From Planococcus lenghuensis (GTDB taxonomy: Bacteria; Bacillota; Bacilli; Bacillales_A; Planococcaceae), in NCBI RefSeq assembly GCF_001999905.1, contig NZ_CP019640.1, positions 2,150,001 through 2,214,000 of the forward strand: a stretch of 64,000 nt of DNA. Direction: 5' to 3'. Below, piece after piece: positions 9,446 to 17,358 of this stretch. A model generated the notes under the pieces. It worked only from the letters and a program-made list of their open reading frames with translations. It searched no databases and was not told the origin of the DNA. The first letter of the stretch is position 1; every line of letters starts with the position of its first letter. Both the position numbers and the translations under genes were made by a program.

Positions 9446-9475
9446 AAAAAAATCACCCTGTTTTACACAGGGTGA
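9446..9475 (-). terminator. Terminator of the serine operon
   Basis: Minus-strand TCACCCTG (loop TGTAAAA) CAGGGTGA followed by seven Ts, located 20 bases past the PHP phosphatase stop codon. Confidence 0.88.
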
Positions 9476-9494
9476 AAGTTAAATGAATAGTGCT

Positions 9495-10310
9495 TCACCC
9501 TAAAGGCTTTACTTCTCTTTTCCGACTGGTAAAGGTCTGCACTTCCCGATACCCGATGTCTTTTGCCAGTTTAACGGATTGGTCGTACCCGTATCCAACG
9601 TGGTCCGGATGATGAGCATCCGATGACAATACGATGGTCACGCCGGCCTCAAAGCATTTTTTCAATAGCAGCGGATCCGGATAAATCTCCCCAACGGTTT
9701 TACGTAATCCAGCTGTGCTGATTTCGATGCTCATGTCGGAAGCGGCCAGTGCTTTCACTGCCCGGTCATACTGCGCTTCGACAAACTTGGCGTCGTTTGG
9801 TTTATACTTGAATATTTTGATCAAATCAATGTGACCGACGAAATCCGCCGTTCCTGACTGCGCCAATGAAACAATCTGATCGAAATAAGCCTCATAAGCT
9901 TCAGCAATATCCCGTTTCTCATACTCTGCCTTGTGTTCCTTCAAGTCGATGCCCCAGTCGCCGATCCAATGAACGGAACCGATGACGTAGTCAAACGGAT
10001 AGGCATCGATGAATTCATTTATTTCCCGTTCTTTTCCGGGCGTGTAATCCATTTCGATTCCCATTTTCACAGGCAGCCCTTCTTCTTTTGCCTGTTCAAA
10101 CAGCGAGAGGTAATCCCGAAAGTCCAGTCCGCGGCGGTTATCAATCCACGGATTGGACAGGATCTTACTTGTTTCGTTGAAAAAATAGGCATGCTCTGAA
10201 ATGCCAAGTTCGTCAATGCCCTGGTTTTTCGCTTGTTTCACATAGTTCTTCAGCCAGTCGACTGTGAATTCGCCGGTTTCGATCATGTGCACATGATAAT
10301 CCGTCAGCAT
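9495..10310 (-). CDS. PHP-family phosphatase (histidinol-phosphatase-like; possible phosphoserine phosphatase)
   Basis: The 271-residue protein has the trinuclear-metal motifs of the PHP superfamily in order: DYHVH (residues 4-8), GISEHAYF, GIEMDYTPG, GSVHWIGD, GHIDLIK and SSDAHHPDHVG. Homology would name it histidinol-phosphatase (HisJ/HisK). No histidine gene is near; instead it follows serA by 12 bases in an aminotransferase-serA-phosphatase operon, so phosphoserine phosphatase activity is at least as likely. I recall a PHP-type phosphoserine phosphatase being described from Thermus thermophilus, which supports the idea in principle. The family is secure; the substrate is inferred from context. 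Confidence 0.85.
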   Translation of the reverse strand: MLTDYHVHMIETGEFTVDWLKNYVKQAKNQGIDELGISEHAYFFNETSKILSNPWIDNRRGLDFRDYLSLFEQAKEEGLPVKMGIEMDYTPGKEREINEFIDAYPFDYVIGSVHWIGDWGIDLKEHKAEYEKRDIAEAYEAYFDQIVSLAQSGTADFVGHIDLIKIFKYKPNDAKFVEAQYDRAVKALAASDMSIEISTAGLRKTVGEIYPDPLLLKKCFEAGVTIVLSSDAHHPDHVGYGYDQSVKLAKDIGYREVQTFTSRKREVKPLG

Positions 10311-10322
10311 CTTTATCTCTCC

Positions 10323-11909
10323 TTAAAGCTCGATTGTTGTCACATCGATGATTTCCGGGACAGCAGCGAGTTCATCCGCCAGCGCCTGTTCCATGTTTTT
10401 GTCAACAGACAACAGCATGATGGCGTCCCCGCCGCGTTCTTTCCGGCCCACCTGCATCGTCGCGATGTTCACGTCATTTTGTCCGAGGAACGTCCCGACT
10501 TTTCCGATGACGCCGGGCTGGTCGGTATGATGGATGTAAATCATATGACCTGTCGGAATGACATCCACCCGGTACTGATCCACGTTCACCAATTCGATGC
10601 GTCCCCCTTCAATCCGCGTACCTGACACAGTACGCGTTTCCTGATTGGTTCTGACTGTAATCGCGATCAAATTGGTGAAGCCGTAGCCCGATGTCGTCTT
10701 TTGCTCATTGACCACAATTTCTTTCTGTTTCGCTACATGGAATGCATTCACTTCGTTGATTTGCTGGCCGAGATAATGCTTCAGTATATGTTTGAGAATC
10801 AGGCGGGTGAGCGGATCCACGTTCGTATCCTGCAATTCACCTGAATACGTGACTGTAATTTCCGCGATCGCGCCTCGGGAGATCTGGGCCAGAAAAGAGC
10901 CTAATTTTTCACAAAGGCTGAAATACGGTTCCAGTTTCTGCAGTACTTCTTTTGATACAGCAGGCATGTTAACCGGATTTTTTGCCGGCTTACCGCTCAG
11001 CATATCTGCGATTTCACGGCTGACGTCAACTGCAACCATTTCCTGTGCTTCCACGGTGCTGGCTCCAAGATGCGGCGTTGCAATCACTTCCGGAAGTGCG
11101 AGCAATTCATGGTTGATCTGCGGCTCGTTTTCAAAGACATCGAGCGAGGCACCGGCCACCTTACCACCTTGTATCGCTTCAAGAAGTGCATTCTCATCCA
11201 CCAGTCCACCCCGCGCACAATTCAATACATAGACGCCGTCTTTCATTTGTCCGAATTGCTCATGGCTGATCAGGTGATGGGTCTCTTTTAGAAGCGGTGT
11301 ATGGACGGTGATGAAATCCGCCTGCTCGAGAACATCTTCCATGGAACCATATTGGATGCCGAGCTTCGCTGCTTTTTCTTCTGTCAGAAACGGATCTGAT
11401 GCGATGATTCGCATGCCGAATCCCTGCGCCCGCTTTGCCACTTCCCCGCCAATTCGGCCAAAACCGATAATTCCCAGCGTTTTCCGGTACAGCTCCACAC
11501 CGATGAATGCTTTCCGGTTCCACTCATCCTGTCTCAGTGAATAATAAGCTTGCGGAACCCGACGGGCCATCGCAGCGAGCATAGCCATCGTGTGTTCAGC
11601 AGTTGAAATGGTATTACCGTTTGGCGCATTGACGACGACCACGCCATGCTCAGTTGCTGCTGCCAGATCAATATTGTCTGTCCCTACACCGGCGCGCCCG
11701 ATCGCTTTCAATTTCGTGGCTTTTTCGATCACTTTCCGTGTCACTTGCGTCTGGCTTCTTACTAAAAGCGCATCATATTCGCCGATGCAGTCCAGCAGTT
11801 CCTGTTCTGTCATTCCCGTTTTCTTATCTACCTGGATATGTTCGGCATCCAACAATTCCTTAATGCCGTCGTCGCTTAATGGATCACTGACCAATACTTT
11901 ATAAATCAT
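10323..11909 (-). CDS. serA: D-3-phosphoglycerate dehydrogenase
   Basis: First enzyme of the phosphorylated serine pathway: 3-phosphoglycerate to 3-phosphohydroxypyruvate with NAD+. The 528-residue protein is the long form: substrate/NAD domains (GFGRIGGEVAKRAQGFG, catalytic Arg in NCARGGLVDE, Glu in ENEP, His in TPHLGAST), an intervening ASB domain, and a C-terminal ACT domain (HHTDQPGVIGKVGTFLG) that commonly mediates serine feedback. The ATG overlaps the stop of the upstream aminotransferase by four bases, indicating translational coupling. It is followed directly by the PHP phosphatase. Confidence 0.96.
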   Translation of the reverse strand: MIYKVLVSDPLSDDGIKELLDAEHIQVDKKTGMTEQELLDCIGEYDALLVRSQTQVTRKVIEKATKLKAIGRAGVGTDNIDLAAATEHGVVVVNAPNGNTISTAEHTMAMLAAMARRVPQAYYSLRQDEWNRKAFIGVELYRKTLGIIGFGRIGGEVAKRAQGFGMRIIASDPFLTEEKAAKLGIQYGSMEDVLEQADFITVHTPLLKETHHLISHEQFGQMKDGVYVLNCARGGLVDENALLEAIQGGKVAGASLDVFENEPQINHELLALPEVIATPHLGASTVEAQEMVAVDVSREIADMLSGKPAKNPVNMPAVSKEVLQKLEPYFSLCEKLGSFLAQISRGAIAEITVTYSGELQDTNVDPLTRLILKHILKHYLGQQINEVNAFHVAKQKEIVVNEQKTTSGYGFTNLIAITVRTNQETRTVSGTRIEGGRIELVNVDQYRVDVIPTGHMIYIHHTDQPGVIGKVGTFLGQNDVNIATMQVGRKERGGDAIMLLSVDKNMEQALADELAAVPEIIDVTTIEL

Positions 11910-13066
11910 CGGTTATCCCCTTTCTCGAGTAAAAATACGCGCTGAGCTGCGGCAGTCCCTGTCCCCAGCCGGATATCCGCCCCGATCCGGTCCAAACCGA
12001 TTTCGAGCATAGTAATTGTCTGGAGGATATCGGCCGGAGAACAATAGCCCATATGGCCGATCCGAAAAATCTGCCCTTTAAGTTGTTTCTGACCGCCTGC
12101 CAATGTGAGTGAAAAGGTTTTTTTCACTTCACTGCGAAGCGCTTCAGCGTCAAACGCTGTCGGCCGGATTGCCGTTACTGTCGGCGAACCCGCCTCTTCC
12201 GATGTCAGTAAGGGTAACTGCAAAGCATCTGCTGCTGCCCGTATCATCGTCTTCATCAGCCGGTGGCGCTTGTACACATTTTCAAGACCTTCCTCTTCCA
12301 TAATATTCAGCGCTTCTTCCAATCCGTACAGCAGTGAAACCGCGGGCGTAAACGGTGAAGAATGATCTTGGGCACTTTTTCTGTATTTCAGCAGGTCCAA
12401 GTAAAATCGGGGCTGGCTGTTTGCTTCAATGCGCGCCCATGCCCGGTCACTTGCAGCAATGAAAACGAGCCCCGGCGGAAGCATCATCGCTTTTTGGGAT
12501 CCGGTGATGAGAATATCAATACCCCACGCATCCATTTCCGTCTCTGTACCGCCTATGCACGACACGCCATCTGCGATGACAAGCGCATCGGAAGTTTCGC
12601 GGACCGCTTGTGCTATTTCTTCAATCGGGTTTAGGACAGCGGTTGATGTCTCGCAATAAGTTACAAAAACTGCACGTGTGTCGGGATTCTTTTTCAGATA
12701 TGCTTTTACCGCATCAGGTTTTACCGCTTCTCCCCATGTGACATCGAGCCGGTCTACGTTAAATCTATAGGTCTCACAAATGTCTGTGAACCGCTCACCA
12801 AACGCGCCAGTGACAATGACAAGCACTTTTTCTCCTTCTTTCACCGCGTTCACTGCTGCAGCTTCAAGCCCAGCGGTTCCGCTAGCAGCCAGGACCAACA
12901 CATCTTGCCGGGTGCCAAATACCGGCTGCAGCCGAGGAATCAACCTACCGTATAATTGTTTAAAGTCTCCGCTGCGGTGGCCAATCATCGGCTGAATCAT
13001 TGCCCGTTCCACACTCGGCGGAATCGGTGTTGGCCCCGGTATCCGTAAAAATTGTTGTTCTTTCAT
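11906..13066 (-). CDS. Class V aminotransferase (serine/alanine-glyoxylate aminotransferase-like)
   Basis: PLP-dependent fold-type I class V aminotransferase of 386 residues. It opens LRIPGPTPIPPSVERAM, typical of the serine-pyruvate/alanine-glyoxylate group, and carries the PLP lysine in GSQKAMMLPPGL. It is the first gene of the operon with serA (four-base overlap), and AAGGAGG lies 12 bases upstream of the ATG. Context suggests it acts as the phosphoserine (or serine-forming) aminotransferase in place of a SerC homolog. By sequence alone a PucG-like or alanine-glyoxylate role is possible. The 243-base upstream gap to the divergent yndM-like gene is very AT-rich, with no promoter clear enough to call. 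Confidence 0.85.
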   Translation of the reverse strand: MKEQQFLRIPGPTPIPPSVERAMIQPMIGHRSGDFKQLYGRLIPRLQPVFGTRQDVLVLAASGTAGLEAAAVNAVKEGEKVLVIVTGAFGERFTDICETYRFNVDRLDVTWGEAVKPDAVKAYLKKNPDTRAVFVTYCETSTAVLNPIEEIAQAVRETSDALVIADGVSCIGGTETEMDAWGIDILITGSQKAMMLPPGLVFIAASDRAWARIEANSQPRFYLDLLKYRKSAQDHSSPFTPAVSLLYGLEEALNIMEEEGLENVYKRHRLMKTMIRAAADALQLPLLTSEEAGSPTVTAIRPTAFDAEALRSEVKKTFSLTLAGGQKQLKGQIFRIGHMGYCSPADILQTITMLEIGLDRIGADIRLGTGTAAAQRVFLLEKGDNR

Positions 13067-13309
13067 GGTCTGTGGACCTCCTTCTGGTTTTCCTGAATAA
13101 TAGTCTCTATTGTATAGAAGTTTTCAATGGAATGCCCGTTAATTCTGATTTTTTATTTTTTTATTTATCCTTAAGTAATATAATACTATTATATATTATT
13201 ACATTTAAACTACAATTATGAAATTTTTGTTATTTTGGGCATGATTCTCAAGAAGACGGGAATGGATTAATACGGACGCAAAGGCACAGCCAAGAGAGGA
13301 GGAAATTAA

Positions 13310-13708
13310 ATGGATCACGTTAAAGCGATTCTCATTAAGTTTGTGATGATTGCGGTCGTATTATTAATAGTACTCACATGGATTTTTGATGTTTCCTTCG
13401 GCGACACGCTGTGGATCAGCGCAGCGCTGACACTTCTCGCCTATGTTCTGGGCGACTTAGTGATTTTCAGAAAAGCCGGGGATGCTGACGATCAAGGTAA
13501 ACGGAATATGATTGCTACGGTTTCCGATATTATTCTTGCCTTTTTGATCGTCTGGTTCTTGGGAGATGCCATGGCGGTCAGCAGTGATATCGTAACTGCT
13601 GCCATCGTTTCCGCTATCCTCATCGGCGGAGGCGAATGGTTCTTCCATAAGTATCTTGACCGGAACGTATTTGCTGAAAAACATGACCGCGCTGCACAAA
13701 CCCATTGA
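13310..13708 (+). CDS. YndM-like DUF2512 membrane protein
   Basis: A 132-residue integral membrane protein with four predicted helices: residues about 10-27, 31-52, 68-88 and 92-110. The C-terminal tail is charged (KYLDRNVFAEKHDRAAQTH). The helix layout, the DLVIFRK loop and the GGGEWFFH motif resemble the YndM/DUF2512 family of Bacillales, whose function is unknown to me. The ATG follows GAGAGGAGG. It is monocistronic, ended by a strong terminator 41 bases later, and divergent from the serine operon. Confidence 0.75.
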   Translation: MDHVKAILIKFVMIAVVLLIVLTWIFDVSFGDTLWISAALTLLAYVLGDLVIFRKAGDADDQGKRNMIATVSDIILAFLIVWFLGDAMAVSSDIVTAAIVSAILIGGGEWFFHKYLDRNVFAEKHDRAAQTH

Positions 13709-13749
13709 TGAAGCAATGATTTTTATAAGTGTAACGGGTAAGGTAAGAA

Positions 13750-13785
13750 GCAGATCCGGCTATTAGAGCCGGATCTGCCTTTTTA
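13750..13785 (+). terminator. Terminator after the yndM-like gene
   Basis: GCAGATCCGGCT (loop ATTAG) AGCCGGATCTGC followed by CTTTTTAT: a 12-bp perfect stem with a T-run, 41 bases after the stop codon. Confidence 0.93.
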
Positions 13786-13919
13786 TAATGGACAGAATTG
13801 TCTGTAAATTAAGATCTCAGTCCGCTTCATTTCTTCCGACAAGATGCTGCTGAGATCCGGGGTCATCATATAAAAGCGAGTTTCACAGTTATTACGGGAG
13901 TTCAGCCTTTGCTGAAAAG

Positions 13920-13949
13920 CAAAAACGCCATGAACACGGGGTTCATGGC
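13920..13949 (-). terminator. Terminator after the nitroreductase gene
   Basis: On the minus strand GCCATGAAC (loop CCCGT) GTTCATGGC is followed by GTTTTTGC, about 45 bases past the nitroreductase stop. Confidence 0.85.
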
Positions 13950-13991
13950 ATAATGTCAGTCGATTAACAGGTTATTGAATTTTAAAAACGG

Positions 13992-14621
13992 TTAAATGAA
14001 TGTGGTTGTTTCTTCTAGCGGAAGGCGCGATGTGCCAAAAGCCGGTGCAGCTGCTTGCCCAATGGCAATCAATACAATTGGGAACAGATTTTCCGGAAGC
14101 TCGAAACGCGCTGCGAATTGTTCTTTACTGAAACCGCCCATTGTGATGGTATCGTACCCCCGCTCTTTGGCCAGCAGCATGAGCTGCATCGACACGAGAC
14201 CGGCATCGAACGAAGCGATATTCATCCGGGTCTCTTTTGTCATTGCCGGATAAAATTTATTCGTTCCCGACACGGTGCGTTCTTTTATCGATTCATCCAT
14301 ATGGCCTTCTTCAACATTCTGGGTATAAATTTGCTCGACTTTTTTATAGGCATCAACATCGCCCAAAATAGCGATGACCGCTGATGCATCTTCCACTTGC
14401 GCCTGATTATTGGCAATCCCGCGCACTTCTTTTTTGATGTCCTGATCCTGAATCACAAGAAACCGCCACGATTGCAGATTGCTTGAAGACGGAGCAGAAA
14501 CCGCCATTGTCAGCAGCTCTTCAATCTCCTCTTTCGGAATTTCTACGGATGGATCATACAAACGCACTGATTTTCTTGCTTTCATGATCTCATATAAACG
14601 GGAATCTGTCTGAACAGTCAT
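13992..14621 (-). CDS. Nitroreductase family protein
   Basis: FMN-dependent NAD(P)H nitroreductase-fold protein of 209 residues. MKARKSVRLYDPSVEIPKEE at the N terminus (Arg-Ser-x-Arg FMN-binding segment), SAPSSSNLQSWRFLVIQD, and the C-terminal GYDTITMGGFSKEQF match the family. Physiological substrate unknown; such enzymes reduce quinones, nitro compounds or flavins. The open frame extends upstream to 15002, but the real start is the ATG at 14619-14621. AAGGAGG lies seven bases before it, a promoter lies at 14656-14684, and the extension is repeat-derived. Monocistronic with its own terminator. Confidence 0.9.
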   Translation of the reverse strand: MTVQTDSRLYEIMKARKSVRLYDPSVEIPKEEIEELLTMAVSAPSSSNLQSWRFLVIQDQDIKKEVRGIANNQAQVEDASAVIAILGDVDAYKKVEQIYTQNVEEGHMDESIKERTVSGTNKFYPAMTKETRMNIASFDAGLVSMQLMLLAKERGYDTITMGGFSKEQFAARFELPENLFPIVLIAIGQAAAPAFGTSRLPLEETTTFI

Positions 14622-14655
14622 AGATAGGCCTCCTTGGAAAGAAATAACTTCCCGT

Positions 14656-14684
14656 AATTTACCACTTGCCGAATGAAGCGTCAA
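14656..14684 (-). promoter_or_regulatory. Promoter of the nitroreductase gene
   Basis: Minus-strand TTGACG (14679-14684), 17-base spacer, TAAATT (14656-14661), ending about 35 bases upstream of the start codon. Confidence 0.7.
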
Positions 14685-14825
14685 TTTATGTGCCTGCCGC
14701 CTACAGGGGTCCATCCGGACAGACAGCGACATCATCGACTCGACAATCAGTGTGAAGATCCGCTCTTCGTAAGGCAGCAAAACGGGGCTGTCAGAAAAGG
14801 TCAAAAGACTCGTTGACATCATCTC

Positions 14826-15260
14826 CCAATCCGGGGTGGAGAAACCGGACGCTTTCGGGACCACAGGAAGTGGTTCATGCAGCTGACGCAACAGGACGTC
14901 GCGTTGCCAGCTGCCAGGACGGACGTCCGAGTCCCCGCCGGGGTCGCCCGTTTCCTGTCCACCCCGGCTCAAAAAGCAGCGGCAGATCAGGAAAACGCGC
15001 ATCTCATCGTTTCAGTGAACCGGATCAGCAACTAATAAATCAAAAACAGCGGGAAGAGGACTAGAATCCTTTTCCCGCCTTTAGGCATTCTGTATGGTTG
15101 TCTCTTTCAACTGGCCTGGCACGGAATGGCGGAAGCCAGCGAACAGCAGCGGCAAAGCAGTTGCCGCTGCTGTTTGCGACGAGCTTGCGCAGCAGAAGCC
15201 GTTCCGTTATGGAAGAACATCTGGACAAGATAAGCCTAAGGGATTTTTGGACAACCTCAG
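14826..15260. repeat. Dispersed intergenic repeats with strong hairpins
   Basis: This gene-free stretch holds two repeat blocks. Around 14832-14977 an inverted repeat brackets a GC-rich stem (CCGGGGTGGA with TCCACCCCGG) and includes the CGCTTTCGGG word also seen at 7843 and 19846. At 15142-15174 a perfect 14-bp stem, AACAGCAGCGGCAA / TTGCCGCTGCTGTT with loop AGCAG, is followed at once by GCGACGAGCTTGCGCAG (15176-15192), a single copy of the core that is tandemly amplified at 18.9 kb. Another hairpin with T-rich tail (GCGGGAA...TTCCCGCCTTT) lies near 15050-15085. No gene is supported in 14622-15314. Confidence 0.75.
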
Positions 15261-15314
15261 AATAGAACTCCCTATACGCGTTCTTCTGGCTTTTCCAATC
15301 AGCTCGTCAACTGT

Positions 15315-15971
15315 TTACAACCCTCGGTCTTCGAACCGTTTCAGATCCTTGCGGTGTCCCATCACGACGAGCATGTCATTCTTTTGCACTTTATCTTCCG
15401 GTTTCGGCGCCAGGTTAACTTCTTGTCCCCGCTTGATCGCCAGAATCATGCAATGGTATTTCGCCCGTACATTGAGCTGTGAAAGCGTACGGTTGTCCAC
15501 TTTCTTTGTCGCCACCAATTCGACAATGCTATAGTCTTCGGAGATTTCGATATAATCGATGATTTTTTCGGAATCCAGGTTCTGCGCAATGCGGATTCCC
15601 ATGTCATACTCGGGCTGAATCACCCGGTCAGCCCCGATCCGTTCCAAAATTCTTCGATGCTGAGGATCCCGCGCTTTTACCCACACCCGCTCAACACCTA
15701 TTTCTTTTAATAATAATGTGCAGAGAACACTCGCATGAATATCATCCCCGATTGCTACGACTGCCTGTTCAAAATTCCGGACACCGAGAGACCGAAGTGC
15801 ATTTTCATCCGTGGCGTTCGCTGTAGCCCCATGCGCTGCGTATTCCCGCATGGCATTGACGCGCTCTTCTTTGTGGTCGATAACCAACAAATCATGGCCC
15901 AGCCGACTGAGTTCCAGGCAGACGCTCGTACCGAAGCGGCCAAGCCCGATGACCACACATTGCTTTTTCAT
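15315..15971 (-). CDS. Potassium-uptake regulatory RCK protein (KtrA/KtrC type)
   Basis: A 218-residue cytosolic protein with an RCK_N Rossmann domain (VIGLGRFGTSVCLELSRLG, acidic residue in DLLVIDHKEE) and a C-terminal RCK_C/TrkA_C domain (residues about 135-218). In Bacillus, KtrA/KtrC gate the membrane subunits KtrB/KtrD, and the RCK_C domain is a known c-di-AMP receptor. No KtrB/D gene is adjacent; the partner must be encoded elsewhere. It lies 42 bases after the channel gene at 16014, so it should share the c-di-AMP riboswitch promoter. I cannot distinguish ktrA from ktrC. Confidence 0.9.
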   Translation of the reverse strand: MKKQCVVIGLGRFGTSVCLELSRLGHDLLVIDHKEERVNAMREYAAHGATANATDENALRSLGVRNFEQAVVAIGDDIHASVLCTLLLKEIGVERVWVKARDPQHRRILERIGADRVIQPEYDMGIRIAQNLDSEKIIDYIEISEDYSIVELVATKKVDNRTLSQLNVRAKYHCMILAIKRGQEVNLAPKPEDKVQKNDMLVVMGHRKDLKRFEDRGL

Positions 15972-16013
15972 TTCAATTCCTCTTTTCTCAAACGGTCTGC
16001 TACTGTTGCCTGA

Positions 16014-17030
16014 TCATTTAATGGTCAGGTTTTTATAGGTCTCCTGATCACAGATAATGTAGAGCCGGGCGGAATCCGGTATCCGGTCGTGCAGGCGGCG
16101 GAAAATACTGAAATCCGCGCCGTCAGCCACGAGATTCGCCCCTTGTGCTTTTAATGCCTCGAATGCATCCTCGTACGTTTCCCAGGATGCAGCAGGTGAA
16201 ATTTCCCAAATATTTTCTCCATATCTGTGGCTCAGCAGCTGCATGAAAAGCTGACTTGATCCATGGTGAAGAATCGTTTTTGCCATCAGATGCGGAAATG
16301 CTTCATTTGACAGTACGAACTCATCAACACGCGCATGTTCGAACATGCCAATGTGTTTTTCATGTACAATCTCAACAATGGTATAGATCTGGACGTTTTG
16401 TTCAACGGCATATTTTTCGATGGCCGAAACGATGAGCAGCGTTTTTCCGTCCGCCAGCACTTCATCTTGATCTGCCGTCGCAAACACCGATACAGAGTTC
16501 GCTTTTGTCACACCCGCTTTTTTCAATATGCCATTTTCCGTCGGATTTCCCCGGATATAATGGAATCGGTCATGTGAATAAGGTGAGTTCGGGAGATTAT
16601 CGATCAGGACCACTTCTTTTTGGGAGCCATGGCTCGACAGGATCTCCTCTGCTGTTTTGAGGGCTTTTTGTGACCAGCCAATAATGACGAAATGATTTTT
16701 TCCTTTATAATCAAACTTTCCTTCCATTCTCATCCTCCCGTAAAGCGCATATAAATCGACAACTTTCCCGATAATAACTCCAATGAGTCCGATACCGGAC
16801 AAATACAGGAACATGGCAAATACCATTCCGGGAACAGTGACAGGCGCGTAATCCCCAAAGCCGATTGTGGTCACGGTCGTCATAACCCACCAAAAGCCGA
16901 TGAACGGATTATGAAACGTCTGGGGCTCGATTAAATAAATGATAAATGCACTGATCACATAAAAAGCAGCTGTGAACCCGATCAGCTTTACTGTGCTAAT
17001 CTGGACCGCTTTTTTCATCAGTTCAAACAC
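16014..17030 (-). CDS. Potassium channel with RCK domain (YugO/MthK-like)
   Basis: Two-helix K+ channel. From the chosen start the first helix spans about residues 12-35, then a pore loop with the selectivity filter TTVTTIGFGDYAP, a second helix, and a cytoplasmic RCK domain beginning FVIIGWSQKALKTAEEIL; a less conserved C-terminal domain follows (338 residues in all). I chose the GTG at 17028-17030 because GGAGGTG lies five bases upstream. The longer frame starting at 17069 would begin inside the riboswitch terminator. It is the first gene of a two-gene unit with the KtrA/C-like protein, under a ydaO-type leader. Confidence 0.9.
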   Translation of the reverse strand: MFELMKKAVQISTVKLIGFTAAFYVISAFIIYLIEPQTFHNPFIGFWWVMTTVTTIGFGDYAPVTVPGMVFAMFLYLSGIGLIGVIIGKVVDLYALYGRMRMEGKFDYKGKNHFVIIGWSQKALKTAEEILSSHGSQKEVVLIDNLPNSPYSHDRFHYIRGNPTENGILKKAGVTKANSVSVFATADQDEVLADGKTLLIVSAIEKYAVEQNVQIYTIVEIVHEKHIGMFEHARVDEFVLSNEAFPHLMAKTILHHGSSQLFMQLLSHRYGENIWEISPAASWETYEDAFEALKAQGANLVADGADFSIFRRLHDRIPDSARLYIICDQETYKNLTIK

Positions 17031-17057
17031 GGCTTCACCTCCGGCTGGCTGCAAATG

Positions 17058-17087
17058 AAAAAAGACCATCGCAAATAGAATGGTCTT
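17058..17087 (-). terminator. Expression-platform terminator of the c-di-AMP riboswitch
   Basis: Minus strand AAGACCAT (10-base loop) ATGGTCTT followed by TTTTC, 34 bases downstream of the aptamer and just before the channel start. When c-di-AMP is high, this hairpin would stop transcription of the K+ channel genes. Confidence 0.85.
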
Positions 17088-17120
17088 TTCTGTGCAAGAC
17101 CCTTCTCTCGTTTGTACTGG

Positions 17121-17247
17121 TAAACGCTTACGAGGTTAGCTGTCGGATTAGGGACTGAGAGTATCCCTTCTTACATGCTGTAAGATTCACCCCAAGGCAA
17201 AATGCCGGTACCGGTTCCCCCGCTCGAAAAACGATTCAGCGATTAAA
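17121..17247 (-). ncRNA. c-di-AMP riboswitch (ydaO-yuaA motif)
   Basis: On the minus strand the conserved ydaO blocks appear in order: AATCGCTGAATC, GAGCGGGGGAACCGG, TTGGGGTGAATCTTAC, GGGATACTCTC, CCTAATCCGACAGCTAACC and CTCGTAAGCGTTTA. The last of these pairs back to the 5-prime side to close P1. It is preceded by a TTGACA/TAGATT promoter and followed by an intrinsic terminator. The genes controlled are a K+ channel and an RCK regulator, a typical target class for this RNA. Confidence 0.93.
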
Positions 17248-17279
17248 AGGTTCATACTATATATTCATTAACAACGATT

Positions 17280-17308
17280 AATCTACTCCTGTTTAAAGAC
17301 CTTGTCAA
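17280..17308 (-). promoter_or_regulatory. Promoter of the c-di-AMP riboswitch transcript
   Basis: Minus-strand TTGACA (17303-17308), 17-base spacer, TAGATT (17280-17285), about 35 bases upstream of the aptamer and immediately after the coaA terminator. Confidence 0.78.
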
Positions 17309-17313
17309 CCATG

Positions 17314-17346
17314 AAAAAACTGCTGTTCCCTATAAGAGAAGAGCAG
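17314..17346 (-). terminator. Terminator after coaA
   Basis: Minus strand CTGCTCTTC...GAACAGCAG (one mismatch in a 9-bp stem) followed by six Ts, 13 bases past the coaA stop codon. Confidence 0.75.
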
Positions 17347-17358
17347 CTTAAACACGCA

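Noticed and set aside
14622-15002. N-terminal extension of the nitroreductase
   Set aside because: Runs through a promoter and a repeat; the ATG at 14621 has an ideal ribosome binding site and gives the normal family start.
17031-17069. Upstream ATG start for the K+ channel
   Set aside because: It would place the first codons inside the riboswitch terminator; the GTG at 17030 has a strong ribosome binding site.
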